Of a stretch of 64,000 nucleotides of DNA, positions 42,000 through 51,435 are shown in pieces. This stretch comes from Mycobacterium sp. M26 (GTDB lineage Bacteria > Actinomycetota > Actinomycetes > Mycobacteriales > Mycobacteriaceae): contig NZ_LN929908.1 of assembly GCF_001494595.1 (NCBI RefSeq), positions 2,703,716 to 2,767,715 of the forward strand. The letters run 5' to 3'. A model generated the notes under the pieces. That model saw only the letters and a program-made list of their open reading frames with translations, ran no database searches and had not been told where the DNA came from. Position 1 is the stretch's first letter, and each line of letters opens with the position of its first letter. The position numbers were made by a program, and so were the translations under genes.

Positions 42000-43487
42000 G
42001 TGAGTGAACGACAGAGCTTGATATCACGAGTCTTCGGATCCCGCGGGCTGAAGGGGATCTCGGAGATCCGGACATTTTTCCGGACCAACGAGCAACCGAT
42101 TTTCTTCATCGGTCCCACGGCCTTCAATCTGCTCGGAATCGACCGCTGGGTACGGGGTTTCGAGTACATCGTGTACTACGACTCCTGGGACGGCGCGCAT
42201 CCGCGGGTGTTCGCCCCGACCAGCCGACCCTATGTTGAATTCAATTCCAGCGAGGAGATCAACAACTACCTGCTGCGCGATGCCGAGGTGCAGCGGTTCA
42301 TCGAGAAGCGCTGCGCCCCGCACAAGGTGCGCCCGATGGTCGCGATGGTGTTCTTCGACGAAGAGACCGAAGAGATCTGCGCCGAACTGGACTACGACCT
42401 GATCCTGCCGCCGGACTCGCTGCGCCGGCACCTGGACTCCAAGATCGTCACCACCAAACTCGGTGAGGAGGCCGGCGCCCCGTCGGTGCCCAACGTCCTG
42501 GACCGGGCCAGCACCTACGCCGAACTCACCGAGCTGGCCAGCAAGGCCGGTCTGGGTTCGGACCTGGTGGTGCAGACGCCGTACGGCGACTCGGGCAAGA
42601 CCACATTCTTCATCACCAACGAGTCCGAATGGGATCGCGACAGCGAGGACATCATCGGCCAGGACCTCAAGATCATGAAGCGGATCAACAACCACGCCGT
42701 GGCGGTCGAGGCCGTCAACACCCGGCACGGCACCGTCGTGGGCCCGTTCATGACCGACCTCACCGGCTACCCGGAGCTAACCCCCTACCGGGGCGGCTGG
42801 TGTGGCAATGACCTGTTCCCCGAAGCACTTTCGGAGGAGCACCGCGCCACCGCCATCCGGCACGTGCAGCGGCTGGGTGACCGGCTGCGCAAGGAGGGCT
42901 ACAAGGGCTTCTTCGAGGTCGACGTCCTGGTGGACCTCGACAGCGAGGACGTCTACCTCGGTGAGCTGAACCCGCGGATCTCGGGTGCCTCGTCGATCAC
43001 CAACGTCACCGCCGGCGCCTACTCCGACATCCCGCTGTTCCTATTCCACCTGCTGGAGTTCATGGACGTCGACTACACGGTGGACGTCGACGAGATCAAC
43101 GAACGCTGGCGTGAACTGGCCGCCGTTGATGTCTGGGCGCAGCTGATCATGAAGGAGCCCAACGACTCCGTCGAGCGCATCCTGGCCGCCCCGCGCACCG
43201 GCCGCTACCGCCTCGACGAGGACGGTGCGCTGCACTTCGTGGCGGTGACCAACGACTGGCATGACGTCACCCACGAGGACGAGTGCTTCTACATGCGGGT
43301 CTACGGGCCCGGTGACTACCGCTTCAAAGGGGCTGATCTGGGCATCCTGGTCACCAAGGGCCGGATGCAGACCAGTGATGGCCTGACCACGCGGTGCCGC
43401 CAGTACATCGACGGGATCCGGTCGATGTATCAGAGCGAGGCACTGGCCGAACCGCCGACGGTGATCCCGATCGGCTACGTGAAGTAA
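42000..43487 (+). CDS. ATP-grasp enzyme of unknown substrate
   Basis: A 495-residue protein. It has a pre-ATP-grasp Rossmann-like N-terminal domain (about 30-130), the ATP-binding core ('SKIVTTKLGEEAGAPSVPN', 'LVVQTPYGDSGKTTFFI') and the metal-binding end 'FFEVDVLVDLDSEDVYLGELNPRISGASSITN'. A C-terminal domain of about 140 residues follows. The core resembles biotin carboxylase and amino-acid ligases, but no carboxyltransferase or biotin carrier is adjacent. ATP-grasp enzymes join a carboxylate to an amine, thiol or bicarbonate. It is divergent from the amine oxidase across 85 bp, so a shared nitrogen-containing substrate is possible. Confidence 0.85.
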   Translation: MSERQSLISRVFGSRGLKGISEIRTFFRTNEQPIFFIGPTAFNLLGIDRWVRGFEYIVYYDSWDGAHPRVFAPTSRPYVEFNSSEEINNYLLRDAEVQRFIEKRCAPHKVRPMVAMVFFDEETEEICAELDYDLILPPDSLRRHLDSKIVTTKLGEEAGAPSVPNVLDRASTYAELTELASKAGLGSDLVVQTPYGDSGKTTFFITNESEWDRDSEDIIGQDLKIMKRINNHAVAVEAVNTRHGTVVGPFMTDLTGYPELTPYRGGWCGNDLFPEALSEEHRATAIRHVQRLGDRLRKEGYKGFFEVDVLVDLDSEDVYLGELNPRISGASSITNVTAGAYSDIPLFLFHLLEFMDVDYTVDVDEINERWRELAAVDVWAQLIMKEPNDSVERILAAPRTGRYRLDEDGALHFVAVTNDWHDVTHEDECFYMRVYGPGDYRFKGADLGILVTKGRMQTSDGLTTRCRQYIDGIRSMYQSEALAEPPTVIPIGYVK

Positions 43488-43493
43488 CCCGGC

Positions 43494-44780
43494 TCAGCCG
43501 TGGCCGCGTTCGCGGCCCTCGACCACCCCGATCGGCCCGCTGAGGTTGGCCCGATGCCGGCCCACGCTCGGCAGACCGGCCGCATGCTGACCCGCGGCGA
43601 CGAACGCGCGCACCGTGTCGAGCAGGTACACCGGGTTCTGTGCGGTCGGCCAGGTGGACAGCTTCACCGAGACCGTCCGGGTGGCACGGTCCACCAGCAC
43701 CATCTGACCGTGGATGCCCAGGCACAGTTGCAGATCGCCGAGCACCCCGGGCATGAACCAGAACTGGTTGCGGTACCAGCCGCCGGTGAGGAACGGTTCG
43801 GAGTCCGAGGACGCAAACGCCGCCCTGATGTCCGGGTCGATGGTGCGCGCCTGGGTCAGCCACGCTTTGGGCACCACCTGCTTGTCGCCGACGAGCCCGT
43901 CGTCGAGCACCAACTGACCGAACCGGGCCAGATCCCGGGCCCGGGCCGACATCCCGCCGTCGTGGATCGCCGAACCCACGGCGTCACAGGTGATTTCAGC
44001 GTCGAACTCGGCGCCCAGCGGCTGCCAGATCAGTTGGGAGATCAGGTCGGCCATCCGCACGCCGGCGGCGCGCTCGCAGACCCAGCCCAGCATGTCGGTG
44101 TCGGCCGAGCGGTAGACGAACGGCCCGCCGTGCGGCGAGGACGTCGCCAGCGTGGTCAGGTAGGTGTACATGCCGCGGCCCTCGTCGCCGTTGGACCACG
44201 GCCGCCAGCCCATGTAGCGCTCCATCACCCGGACCTCGGCGTCGGGGTCGGTGTACTCCTCGCGGAACTGCACACCGCTGCGCATGTCGAGCAGGTTGCG
44301 TACGGTGGCGCCGTCGTAGCCGGACCCGGCGACCTCGGGCACGTAGGTGGTCAGCGGCTTGTCGGGGTCCAGGTGACCGTCGGCGGCCAGGATGCCGGTG
44401 ATGCAGCCGACGAACGACTTGGTCACCGACATCAGCAGGTGCGCGCTGTCCGGGGCCATCGCGCCGTAGTAGTTCTCCAGCACGATGCGCCCGTCGTGGA
44501 CGATCACCACGGCGTCGGTCCAGGTGTCGGCCAGCACGTCGGCCAGTGTCCCGGTGGCGCCCTCGAGGCGCTGGACCGCGACGGCCTGCGGCACCAGCGG
44601 ATGCTGGTGGTAGTCCAGGCGGCGCAGCGGGCCCCAGCCGCGGGAGATGCGGTGGGTGGGGATGACCTCGCGCAGGTGCTGGAACGCCCACCGGTTGAAC
44701 GGGGGGTCCTGCCAGTTCGCCAGGGTCACCTGCGACGGCTCAGCCGGGGGGAATCCGGCCATCAGAGACACATCCGCCAT
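43494..44780 (-). CDS. Serine hydrolase of the beta-lactamase/6-aminohexanoate-dimer hydrolase family
   Basis: A 428-residue protein. The SxxK motif is 'MSVTKSF' (Ser about residue 137), the Tyr motif is 'YRSADTDM' and a C-terminal 'GIHGQ' replaces KTG. 'GSAIHDGGMSARARDLARFGQL' is typical of class C-like esterases and NylB-like amide hydrolases. No signal peptide is seen, so beta-lactam resistance is unlikely. It lies 40 bp downstream of the SDR on the same strand and ends 6 bp from the convergent ATP-grasp gene. It may act on an amide or ester made nearby; this is inference. Confidence 0.85.
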   Translation of the reverse strand: MADVSLMAGFPPAEPSQVTLANWQDPPFNRWAFQHLREVIPTHRISRGWGPLRRLDYHQHPLVPQAVAVQRLEGATGTLADVLADTWTDAVVIVHDGRIVLENYYGAMAPDSAHLLMSVTKSFVGCITGILAADGHLDPDKPLTTYVPEVAGSGYDGATVRNLLDMRSGVQFREEYTDPDAEVRVMERYMGWRPWSNGDEGRGMYTYLTTLATSSPHGGPFVYRSADTDMLGWVCERAAGVRMADLISQLIWQPLGAEFDAEITCDAVGSAIHDGGMSARARDLARFGQLVLDDGLVGDKQVVPKAWLTQARTIDPDIRAAFASSDSEPFLTGGWYRNQFWFMPGVLGDLQLCLGIHGQMVLVDRATRTVSVKLSTWPTAQNPVYLLDTVRAFVAAGQHAAGLPSVGRHRANLSGPIGVVEGRERGHG

Positions 44781-44820
44781 GGAAGAAGACCCTACAGGGA
44801 CAGGCCCCGGCGATCGCCGG

Positions 44821-45588
44821 TCAGCCCTTGCCGCCCATCAGCTTGCCGGTCACCGTGATCAGCAGCCGCCGCGGCGCGATCCGGGTCAGCAGGTGGGCGG
44901 TGACCGCATTGGCCAGGCCGTCGACGAAGCTGGGCTTGCCCCCGTCGAGTTCCCGTAGCGTGCGCTCGACGACCTGGCGGGCGGTGCGCTTCTTGCCCAG
45001 TGCCGCTGATTCGCCTGCGATGTCGAAGAATTCGGTGTCGGTGGCGCCGGGGCAGACGGCCAGCACCCGGATGCCGTGCGGCTTCTCCTCGGCCCATAGC
45101 GCCTCGCTGAACGACAGCACGAACGCCTTCGTCGCGCCGTAGACGGCCATGTGCGGCACCGGCTGGAATCCGGCGGTGGAGGCGATGTTGATGATCGTGC
45201 CCCGCCCGCGGGTGCGCATCCCGGGTAGGTAGCGCACGGTCAGGTCGACCAGGGTGGCGCAGTTGAGCTGGATCTCGTCGGCCATCCGCTGCGGATCGGC
45301 GTCGATGAGGTCGCCGTGGGTGCCGAAGCCGGCATTGTTGACCAGCACGTCCACGCTGATACCTGCGGCGTCGGTGGCCGCGACCAGCTCGGCGCCGGCC
45401 GCCGCGGTGGCCAGGTCGCGGGCCAGCACGGTGACGGTGACGCCGTGGGCCGATCGCAGTTCCTCGGCCAGCGCCTCCAGGGACTCCTGGCGCCGGGCGA
45501 CGAGGACCAGGTCGTGGCCCTTCGCGGCGAACGCCCGCGCGTATTCGGCGCCCAGTCCTGCTGATGCTCCGGTGATCAGTGTCGCCAT
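44821..45588 (-). CDS. Short-chain dehydrogenase/reductase
   Basis: A 255-residue classical SDR. The cofactor motif is TGASAGLG (residues 6-13); NNAGFG, the catalytic Ser in 'NIASTAG', and YGATK follow. Arg residues after the second beta strand ('VARRQ') suggest NADP preference. The ATG is 2 bp after the relA stop, so it is likely translated from the relA transcript. Typical relatives (DltE/YqjQ-like) reduce carbonyl groups on lipids, but the substrate is unknown. The C-terminal segment 'VTAHLLTRIAPRRLLITVTGKLM' may associate with membrane. Confidence 0.88.
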   Translation of the reverse strand: MATLITGASAGLGAEYARAFAAKGHDLVLVARRQESLEALAEELRSAHGVTVTVLARDLATAAAGAELVAATDAAGISVDVLVNNAGFGTHGDLIDADPQRMADEIQLNCATLVDLTVRYLPGMRTRGRGTIINIASTAGFQPVPHMAVYGATKAFVLSFSEALWAEEKPHGIRVLAVCPGATDTEFFDIAGESAALGKKRTARQVVERTLRELDGGKPSFVDGLANAVTAHLLTRIAPRRLLITVTGKLMGGKG

Positions 45589-45590
45589 GG

Positions 45591-47951
45591 CTATGCCGCG
45601 CTTGTCACTCGATAGACGTCGTACACGCCTTCGACATTACGCACCGCATTGAGCACATGACCCAGGTGTTTGGGGTCACCCATCTCGAAGGTGAAGCGGC
45701 TGATGGCAACCCGGTCGTTGGAGGTGGTCACCGACGCCGACAGGATGTTGACCCGCTCGTCGGCCAGTACCCGGGTGACATCAGAGAGCAACCGGTGCCG
45801 ATCGAGTGCCTCGACCTGGATGGCCACCAGGAACACCGACGTCGGGGAGGGCGCCCAGTGCACCTCGATGATGCGCTCGGCCTGCTGCTGCAGGGAAGCC
45901 GCGTTGGTGCAGTCGGTGCGGTGCACACTGACCCCGCCGCCGCGGGTGACGAAGCCCATGATGTTGTCGCCGGGTACCGGGGTGCAGCACTTGGCCAGCT
46001 TGGTCAGTGTGCCCGGCGCACCGGGCACCGCCACCCCGGTGTCGTCGGTGCTGCGCTGACGCACCGGCATGGTCGCAGGCGTATACCGTTCGGCCAGTTC
46101 ATCTTCGGCGCTGTCGGTGCCGCCGAGCTGGGCCAGCAGCCGCTGCACCACGTGCCGTGGCGAGACGTGCCCCTCGCCGACGGCGGTGTAGAGCGCCGAG
46201 ACGTCGGCGTAGCGCAACTCCTGGGCCAGCGCGGCCATTGCCTCGCCGTTGACCAAGCGCTGCAACGGAAGTCCGCCGCGGCGCACCTCCCGGGCAATGG
46301 AGTCCTTACCGGCCTCCAGCGCCTCCTCGCGGCGCTCCTTGGCGAACCATTGCCGGATCTTGGCCTTGGCGCGCGGCGAGACCACAAAGCTCTGCCAGTC
46401 CCGCGACGGTCCGGCGTTGGGGGCTTTGGAGGTGAAAACCTCCACCACTTCCCCATTTTCGAGCTTGCGTTCCAGCGCCACCAGCCGGCCGTTGACCCGG
46501 GCGCCGATACAGCGGTGGCCGACCTCGGTGTGCACGGCGTAGGCGAAGTCCACCGGGGTGGACCCGGCGGGCAGCGTGATCACGTCCCCCTTGGGGGTGA
46601 ATACGAAGATCTCCTGGACGGCCAGGTCGTAGCGCAGCGACTCGAGGAACTCGCCCGGGTCGGCGGCTTCCCGCTGCCAGTCGAGAAGCTGGCGCATCCA
46701 GGCCATGTCGTCGATCTCGGCGGCGGCGTGCGGATGCGGAACTCCGTTGCGGCCCTTGGCTTCCTTGTAGCGCCAGTGGGCGGCGATGCCGTACTCGGCG
46801 GTGCGGTGCATGTCGCGGGTGCGGATCTGCACCTCCAGCGGCTTACCCTCCGGGCCAACGACGGTGGTGTGCAGCGACTGGTACACCCCGTAGCGGGGCT
46901 GGGCGATGTAGTCCTTGAACCGGCCCGGCATCGGCTGCCACAGCGAATGCACCACGCCCACAGCGGCATAACAGTCGCGGATCTCGTCGCACAGGATGCG
47001 CACACCCACCAGGTCGTGGATGTCGTCGAAGTCACGGCCCTTGACGATCATCTTCTGGTAGATCGACCAGTAGTGCTTGGGCCTGCCCTCGACGGCGGCG
47101 CTGATCTTCATCCCGGACAGCGCGGTGATGATCTCGGCGCGCACCTTGGCCAGGTAGGTGTCGCGCGAGGGCGCCCGGTCGGCGACCAGGCGCACGATCT
47201 CGTCGTAGCGCTTGGGGTGCAGGATCGCGAAGGACAGATCCTCCAACTCCCATTTGACGGTGGCCATTCCGAGCCGATGAGCAAGGGGGGCAATGACTTC
47301 CAGCGTCTCGCGGGCCTTGCGGGCCTGCTTCTCCGGCGGCAGGAACCGCATGGTCCGCATATTGTGTAGCCGGTCGGCGACCTTGATGACCAGCACCCGG
47401 GGGTCGCGGGCCATCGCGATGATCATCTTGCGGATGGTCTCGCCCTCGGCGGCGCTGCCGAGCACCACCTTGTCCAGCTTGGTCACACCGTCGACCAGGT
47501 GGCCCACCTCGTCGCCGAAGTCGGCGGTCAGCGCCTCCAGCGTGTAGCCGGTGTCCTCGACGGTGTCGTGCAACAGAGCGGCCACCAGCGTGGTGGTGTC
47601 CATCCCGAGTTCGGCGAGGATGTTGGCCACCGCCAGCGGGTGCGTGATGTAGGGGTCACCGGAGCGACGCAGCTGGTCGGCGTGCTTGGCCTCGGCCACG
47701 TCGTAGGCCCGCTGCAGCAGCGCCAGGTCGGCCTTCGGGTAGATCTCGCGGTGTACCGCCACCAGCGGTTCGAGCACCGGGTTGAGGGTGCTGCGCTGGG
47801 AGGTCATCCGGCGGGCCAGCCGGGCGCGCACCCGGCGCGACGCGCTGCTGGTGGTCTTCGGGGTGTCGACCCGCGGTTCGGCGGGTGGGATGTCGGCGAC
47901 CGGCATGGGTTGGACCGCCGCGCTCCGGCCCGGTTCGTCCGCCATGGTCAC
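45591..47951 (-). CDS. relA: Bifunctional (p)ppGpp synthetase/hydrolase (Rel)
   Basis: A 786-residue stringent-response enzyme. In order: HD hydrolase domain (about 80-210, 'YITHPLAVANILAELG', 'ALLHDTVEDT'), synthetase domain (about 270-390, 'KHYWSIYQKM', 'HDLVGVRI', 'YQSLHTTVVGPEG'), TGS domain (about 435-500, 'EIFVFTPKGDVITLPAGSTPVDFAYAVHTEVG'), then a zinc-finger/helical region with 'CCTPVPGD' and an ACT domain at the C-terminus. It makes (p)ppGpp from ATP plus GDP/GTP during starvation and degrades it otherwise. Both catalytic domains look intact. It lies 37 bp after apt in the same minus-strand run. Confidence 0.97.
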   Translation of the reverse strand: MTMADEPGRSAAVQPMPVADIPPAEPRVDTPKTTSSASRRVRARLARRMTSQRSTLNPVLEPLVAVHREIYPKADLALLQRAYDVAEAKHADQLRRSGDPYITHPLAVANILAELGMDTTTLVAALLHDTVEDTGYTLEALTADFGDEVGHLVDGVTKLDKVVLGSAAEGETIRKMIIAMARDPRVLVIKVADRLHNMRTMRFLPPEKQARKARETLEVIAPLAHRLGMATVKWELEDLSFAILHPKRYDEIVRLVADRAPSRDTYLAKVRAEIITALSGMKISAAVEGRPKHYWSIYQKMIVKGRDFDDIHDLVGVRILCDEIRDCYAAVGVVHSLWQPMPGRFKDYIAQPRYGVYQSLHTTVVGPEGKPLEVQIRTRDMHRTAEYGIAAHWRYKEAKGRNGVPHPHAAAEIDDMAWMRQLLDWQREAADPGEFLESLRYDLAVQEIFVFTPKGDVITLPAGSTPVDFAYAVHTEVGHRCIGARVNGRLVALERKLENGEVVEVFTSKAPNAGPSRDWQSFVVSPRAKAKIRQWFAKERREEALEAGKDSIAREVRRGGLPLQRLVNGEAMAALAQELRYADVSALYTAVGEGHVSPRHVVQRLLAQLGGTDSAEDELAERYTPATMPVRQRSTDDTGVAVPGAPGTLTKLAKCCTPVPGDNIMGFVTRGGGVSVHRTDCTNAASLQQQAERIIEVHWAPSPTSVFLVAIQVEALDRHRLLSDVTRVLADERVNILSASVTTSNDRVAISRFTFEMGDPKHLGHVLNAVRNVEGVYDVYRVTSAA

Positions 47952-47988
47952 CTCCTCGCGCTCGCCCCCGTAGAGCGAGGATATCGCC

Positions 47989-48519
47989 TCAGATGCTGCG
48001 CAAGCTGCGCACCGGCAACGGGGCCACCTTCTCGCGTCCGCCCAGCGCGGACAGTTCCAGCACCACCGCCGCCACCGGCACCTCGGCGCCGCCGGTGACC
48101 AGCAGATTGTGCGCAGCGGCGATGGTGCCGCCGGTGGCCAGCACGTCGTCGATGATCACGACCCGCCGGCCGCGCAGGTCGATCCCGTCGGCCGGGATCT
48201 CCAGCGTGGCAGTGCCGTACTCGAGGTCGTAGGTCTGGCTGTGCACCGGCGGCGGTAGCTTGCCGCCCTTGCGGATGGCCAGCACCCCGATACCGAGGCG
48301 GTGCGCCACCGCGCCGCCAAGCAGGAACCCGCGGGCGTCGATGCCGGCGACCAGGTCGGCCCCCGCCGAGATCTCGGCCAGCGCCGAGGTGACCACGGCG
48401 AAACCGTGGGTGTCGGCGAGCACCGGGGTGAGGTCCTTGAACTGGATGCCCGGCTCGGGGAAGTCGGGGACCTCGCGGGTCAACCCGGCGATCACGTCGG
48501 CGACGGATTCGGAACTCAC
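47989..48519 (-). CDS. apt: Adenine phosphoribosyltransferase (Apt)
   Basis: A protein of about 176 residues. Adenine-binding residues lie in 'DFPEPGIQFKDLTPVLAD', the PRPP-binding motif is 'RRVVIIDDVLATGGTIAAA', and 'GIDARGFLLGGAVAHRLG' is the usual hinge. It salvages adenine to AMP. GTG at 48519 overlaps the stop of the upstream lipoprotein gene (GTGA), the sign of coupling; ATG at 48534 is the alternative. A much longer open frame to 49812 is only a high-GC shadow inside the lipoprotein gene. Order lipoprotein-apt-relA matches Rv2585c-Rv2583c. Confidence 0.94.
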   Translation of the reverse strand: MSSESVADVIAGLTREVPDFPEPGIQFKDLTPVLADTHGFAVVTSALAEISAGADLVAGIDARGFLLGGAVAHRLGIGVLAIRKGGKLPPPVHSQTYDLEYGTATLEIPADGIDLRGRRVVIIDDVLATGGTIAAAHNLLVTGGAEVPVAAVVLELSALGGREKVAPLPVRSLRSI

Positions 48520-50177
48520 TGCTCGTACACCCATCGGTCCATGTTCCAGCCCGCGCCCCACTTGGTCGGATTGCCTTCCACGGCATACATCTTCTTCGAC
48601 GCCATCACCGTGCGCTGCTGACGGTACAGCGGCAGTGTCGGCATGTCGCCCCACAGGATCGGCGAGCTGTCCCCCAGTAACCGGGCCTGTTCCTTCGGAT
48701 CGGTGGTGACGGCCAGTGCCGAGATGATGCCGTCGATCTGCGGGTTGGAGTAACCGGGCAGGTTGTTGCCGTTGCCGCTGAAGAACGTGTACGCGTCCAT
48801 CGCCGAGGAACCGGTGGAGCCACTGCCGGTCGCCCCGCCGGTACTGGCCAGCAGCACGTCGATCCCACCGTCGCGCAGGGTCTGCGGGCCGGTGGTGTCG
48901 GAGGTGGCGTCGACCACGGTGATCCCGGCGGCCGCGCACGATTTGGTGATCGCCCCGACGGTGGCGGCCAGCCGCGGGTTGGGTGCCTGATAGCCGATCC
49001 GCACGGTCAGCGGCTGACCGTTGATCGAGGCCCGCGCGGCATCGGGGTTGGCCGCACCGAACTGGCCGACGACGGCCGCACCCTCGACACCGCTGAAGGC
49101 GTTGTCGTCGGCCGGGTTGAGCCGGGCGTTGGAGATCGGCGCCTCGGCGTTGAGCGCGATCAGGTCCCGCGGCGTGCACAGTGCGACCGCGCGCCGGGCC
49201 GGCGGGCCGGCCAGCGGGCCCTGGGACGCGAAGATCAGCTGCTCCACACCGCCCGACGGGATCTCCGAGCGGTCGTAGTCGTCCGGGGTGGTCAGGGTGC
49301 CCGAGGATCCGGTGGCCACGTCGACCACCTGGAACGAGCCGTTGTTGAGCCGGTCCTGCACATCGACCCCGCGCGGCCACACGGTGATGCGCTTGGTGAT
49401 CGGTTTGGCCCCCCACCACCGGTCGTTGGCGGTCAGCACCACCGCGCCCTCGGGCAGCACCGAGTCGATCTTGTAGGGACCCGACGACGGGAACTTCTTC
49501 AGATCGTCGCCCTTCATCCCCGGCTTGAGATCCCAGGTGGTGTTCCAGGCCTGGGCGATGCGGTCGACGGCAGCGGGATCCCCGGCCTGCAGTGTCTGCG
49601 CGACGCTGAGGCCGAGTTCGTCGTCGAGAACGTGCGAGGGCATCAGCGAGGTCGCGGTGAACAGCTGCAGGTAGTCCACGACAGCGCGGCCGGGGGCGAA
49701 ACTCACCCGCGCCTTCTTCTGGCCGGGCTGGCATTCGACGTTCTCGATGTCGATGTAGCCGGCCCGGCTGGCCGCGGCGAACGCCGGGAAGCGGCCGGAC
49801 TGGGCGGCCCACGCCAGCACCATGTCGTCACACGTCACCGGTTTGCCGTCGGAATACACCGCGTTATCGGCGATCTGGTAGTCCAGCACCAGCGGGTCGC
49901 GACCCACCACCGACACCGACCCGAAGTCGTGGTCGGCGAGCGGCTGCCCGTCCGGGCCGTGGATGGTGAAACCGGTGAGCACCCGGGCGAAGGCTTGCGG
50001 ACCTGCCGAGGCGGCCCCGCTGACGGTGTTGGTGTTGTAGCTGATCAGCCGGCCGTCAACGGCGTAGTTGACCTGCTCGGCCGCGCTACCCGTGCACGCT
50101 GCCAACACCCCGGGCGCGAGGATGCCCAAGACGGCCGCCACTGAGACAGCGGCGGCGCGCCTGCGCCGGACAGCCAT
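48516..50177 (-). CDS. Extracytoplasmic oligopeptide-type solute-binding lipoprotein (Rv2585c-like)
   Basis: A 553-residue protein of the DppA/OppA (SBP family 5) type with a lipobox ('GVLAAC', Cys about residue 28) after an Arg-rich N-terminus. The fold features 'VTCDDMVLAWAAQSG', 'GPYKIDSVLPEGAVVLTANDRWWG' and a long C-terminal lobe ('GNNLPGYSNPQIDGIIS'). It probably captures peptides or related ligands for an ABC importer encoded elsewhere, as no permease is adjacent. It sits 6 bp after secF in the yajC-secD-secF run. Confidence 0.9.
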   Translation of the reverse strand: MAVRRRRAAAVSVAAVLGILAPGVLAACTGSAAEQVNYAVDGRLISYNTNTVSGAASAGPQAFARVLTGFTIHGPDGQPLADHDFGSVSVVGRDPLVLDYQIADNAVYSDGKPVTCDDMVLAWAAQSGRFPAFAAASRAGYIDIENVECQPGQKKARVSFAPGRAVVDYLQLFTATSLMPSHVLDDELGLSVAQTLQAGDPAAVDRIAQAWNTTWDLKPGMKGDDLKKFPSSGPYKIDSVLPEGAVVLTANDRWWGAKPITKRITVWPRGVDVQDRLNNGSFQVVDVATGSSGTLTTPDDYDRSEIPSGGVEQLIFASQGPLAGPPARRAVALCTPRDLIALNAEAPISNARLNPADDNAFSGVEGAAVVGQFGAANPDAARASINGQPLTVRIGYQAPNPRLAATVGAITKSCAAAGITVVDATSDTTGPQTLRDGGIDVLLASTGGATGSGSTGSSAMDAYTFFSGNGNNLPGYSNPQIDGIISALAVTTDPKEQARLLGDSSPILWGDMPTLPLYRQQRTVMASKKMYAVEGNPTKWGAGWNMDRWVYEQ

Positions 50178-50183
50178 GTCGCG

Positions 50184-51431
50184 CTAACGCCCTCGGGTAC
50201 TGCGCTTGCCCGTCGGCCGGCCCGCGCGGGAGCCTGACGGCCGCACCGGGCGGGCACCGGGCGCCGGCTTGTTGCCGGCGGCCACCGGCACCGGTTCGGC
50301 GTCGTCGCTGCCGTCGGTGACCTCCGCGGCGGTCGAAGCCGGCTTGCGCCGGTTGAGCACCCGGCGGGTGTGGGTGCGCACCTTGTCGGTGCGCTCCCGC
50401 ATGCTCACCAGCAGCGGCGTGGCGAAGAAGATCGACGAGTAGGTGCCCACGATGACGCCGACGAGCTGCACCAGCGCCAGGTCCATCAGCGTGCCCACAC
50501 CCAGCAGCCACACCGCGACCACGATCAGCGCGAGGATCGGCAGCACCGAGATGAGGCTGGTGTTGATCGAGCGCATGAAGGTCTGGTTGACCGCGAGGTT
50601 GGCCTGTTCGGCGTAGGTGCGTCTGGTCGTGTGCTCGAAACCGTGGGTGTTCTCCTCGACCTTGTCGAACACGATGACTGTGTCGTAGAGCGAGAAGCCC
50701 AGGATGGTCAGCAGACCGATGACGGTCGCCGGGGTCACCTCGAAGCCGACGATCGAGTACACGCCCGCGGTGACCACGAGGTCGAAGACCAGCGTCACCA
50801 GCGCCGAGATGGCCATGTACTTCTCGTAGCGGAAGGTGATGTAGATGGCCGCCAGGACCAGGAACACCACTAGGGCGATCAGGGCCTTCTGGGTGATCTG
50901 GCCACCCCAGGTTTCCGAGACCGCCGAGTCGCTGATCGCCTTCTCACTGGGCTGGCCGTCGGAACCCTTCGGCTTGAACGCGTCGAACAGCGCGGTGCGC
51001 AACTGCTCGGTCTGCGGGTTGGTCAGGGTCTCCGAACGGATCTGGATGGTCGCCGTCGCCCCGTTACCGACCTGGACCACCGACTCCGGGCTCTTGCCCA
51101 GGGTCTTGCTGAAGACGTCCTCGACCTGCTGGGTGGTGGCGATGCCGGTGGCACCGTTCACCGGCAGCGACATCTTGGTGCCGCCTTCGAAGTCGATGCC
51201 GAAGGTGAAGCCCTTGACCACGATGCTGATCACCGCGGCGGCCACGATCAGACCGCTGATCGCGTACCACATCTTGCGCCTGCCGATGACCTCGAAGGCG
51301 CCGGTGCCGGTGTAGAGGCGGACGAAGAAGTTGTGCTTGGGCGCAGCGGACTCGAGGTTGGGCGCCTCGACGGCGCTGGACTCGGTGTCCTCGGCGATGT
51401 CGGTGTCGATGTCGGTGTCGTCCTTGGCCAT
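50184..51431 (-). CDS. secF: Protein translocase subunit SecF
   Basis: A 415-residue RND-type protein. Six membrane segments are predicted. The first extracytoplasmic domain is between the first two ('GFTFGIDFEGGTKMSLPV'). The conserved blocks 'GFSLYDTVIVFDKVEEN' and 'NTSLISVLPILALIVVAVWLLG' follow. The C-terminus is a Lys/Arg/Pro-rich tail. It pairs with SecD to pull exported proteins using the proton gradient. It starts 4 bp after the secD stop. The acidic N-terminal extension and basic C-terminal tail are longer than in E. coli, as usual in mycobacteria. Confidence 0.96.
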   Translation of the reverse strand: MAKDDTDIDTDIAEDTESSAVEAPNLESAAPKHNFFVRLYTGTGAFEVIGRRKMWYAISGLIVAAAVISIVVKGFTFGIDFEGGTKMSLPVNGATGIATTQQVEDVFSKTLGKSPESVVQVGNGATATIQIRSETLTNPQTEQLRTALFDAFKPKGSDGQPSEKAISDSAVSETWGGQITQKALIALVVFLVLAAIYITFRYEKYMAISALVTLVFDLVVTAGVYSIVGFEVTPATVIGLLTILGFSLYDTVIVFDKVEENTHGFEHTTRRTYAEQANLAVNQTFMRSINTSLISVLPILALIVVAVWLLGVGTLMDLALVQLVGVIVGTYSSIFFATPLLVSMRERTDKVRTHTRRVLNRRKPASTAAEVTDGSDDAEPVPVAAGNKPAPGARPVRPSGSRAGRPTGKRSTRGR

Positions 51432-51435
51432 GGGC

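Noticed and set aside
47989..49812. 607-residue protein including Apt
   Set aside because: The extra part lies inside the lipoprotein gene in another frame; high-GC DNA lacks stops there.
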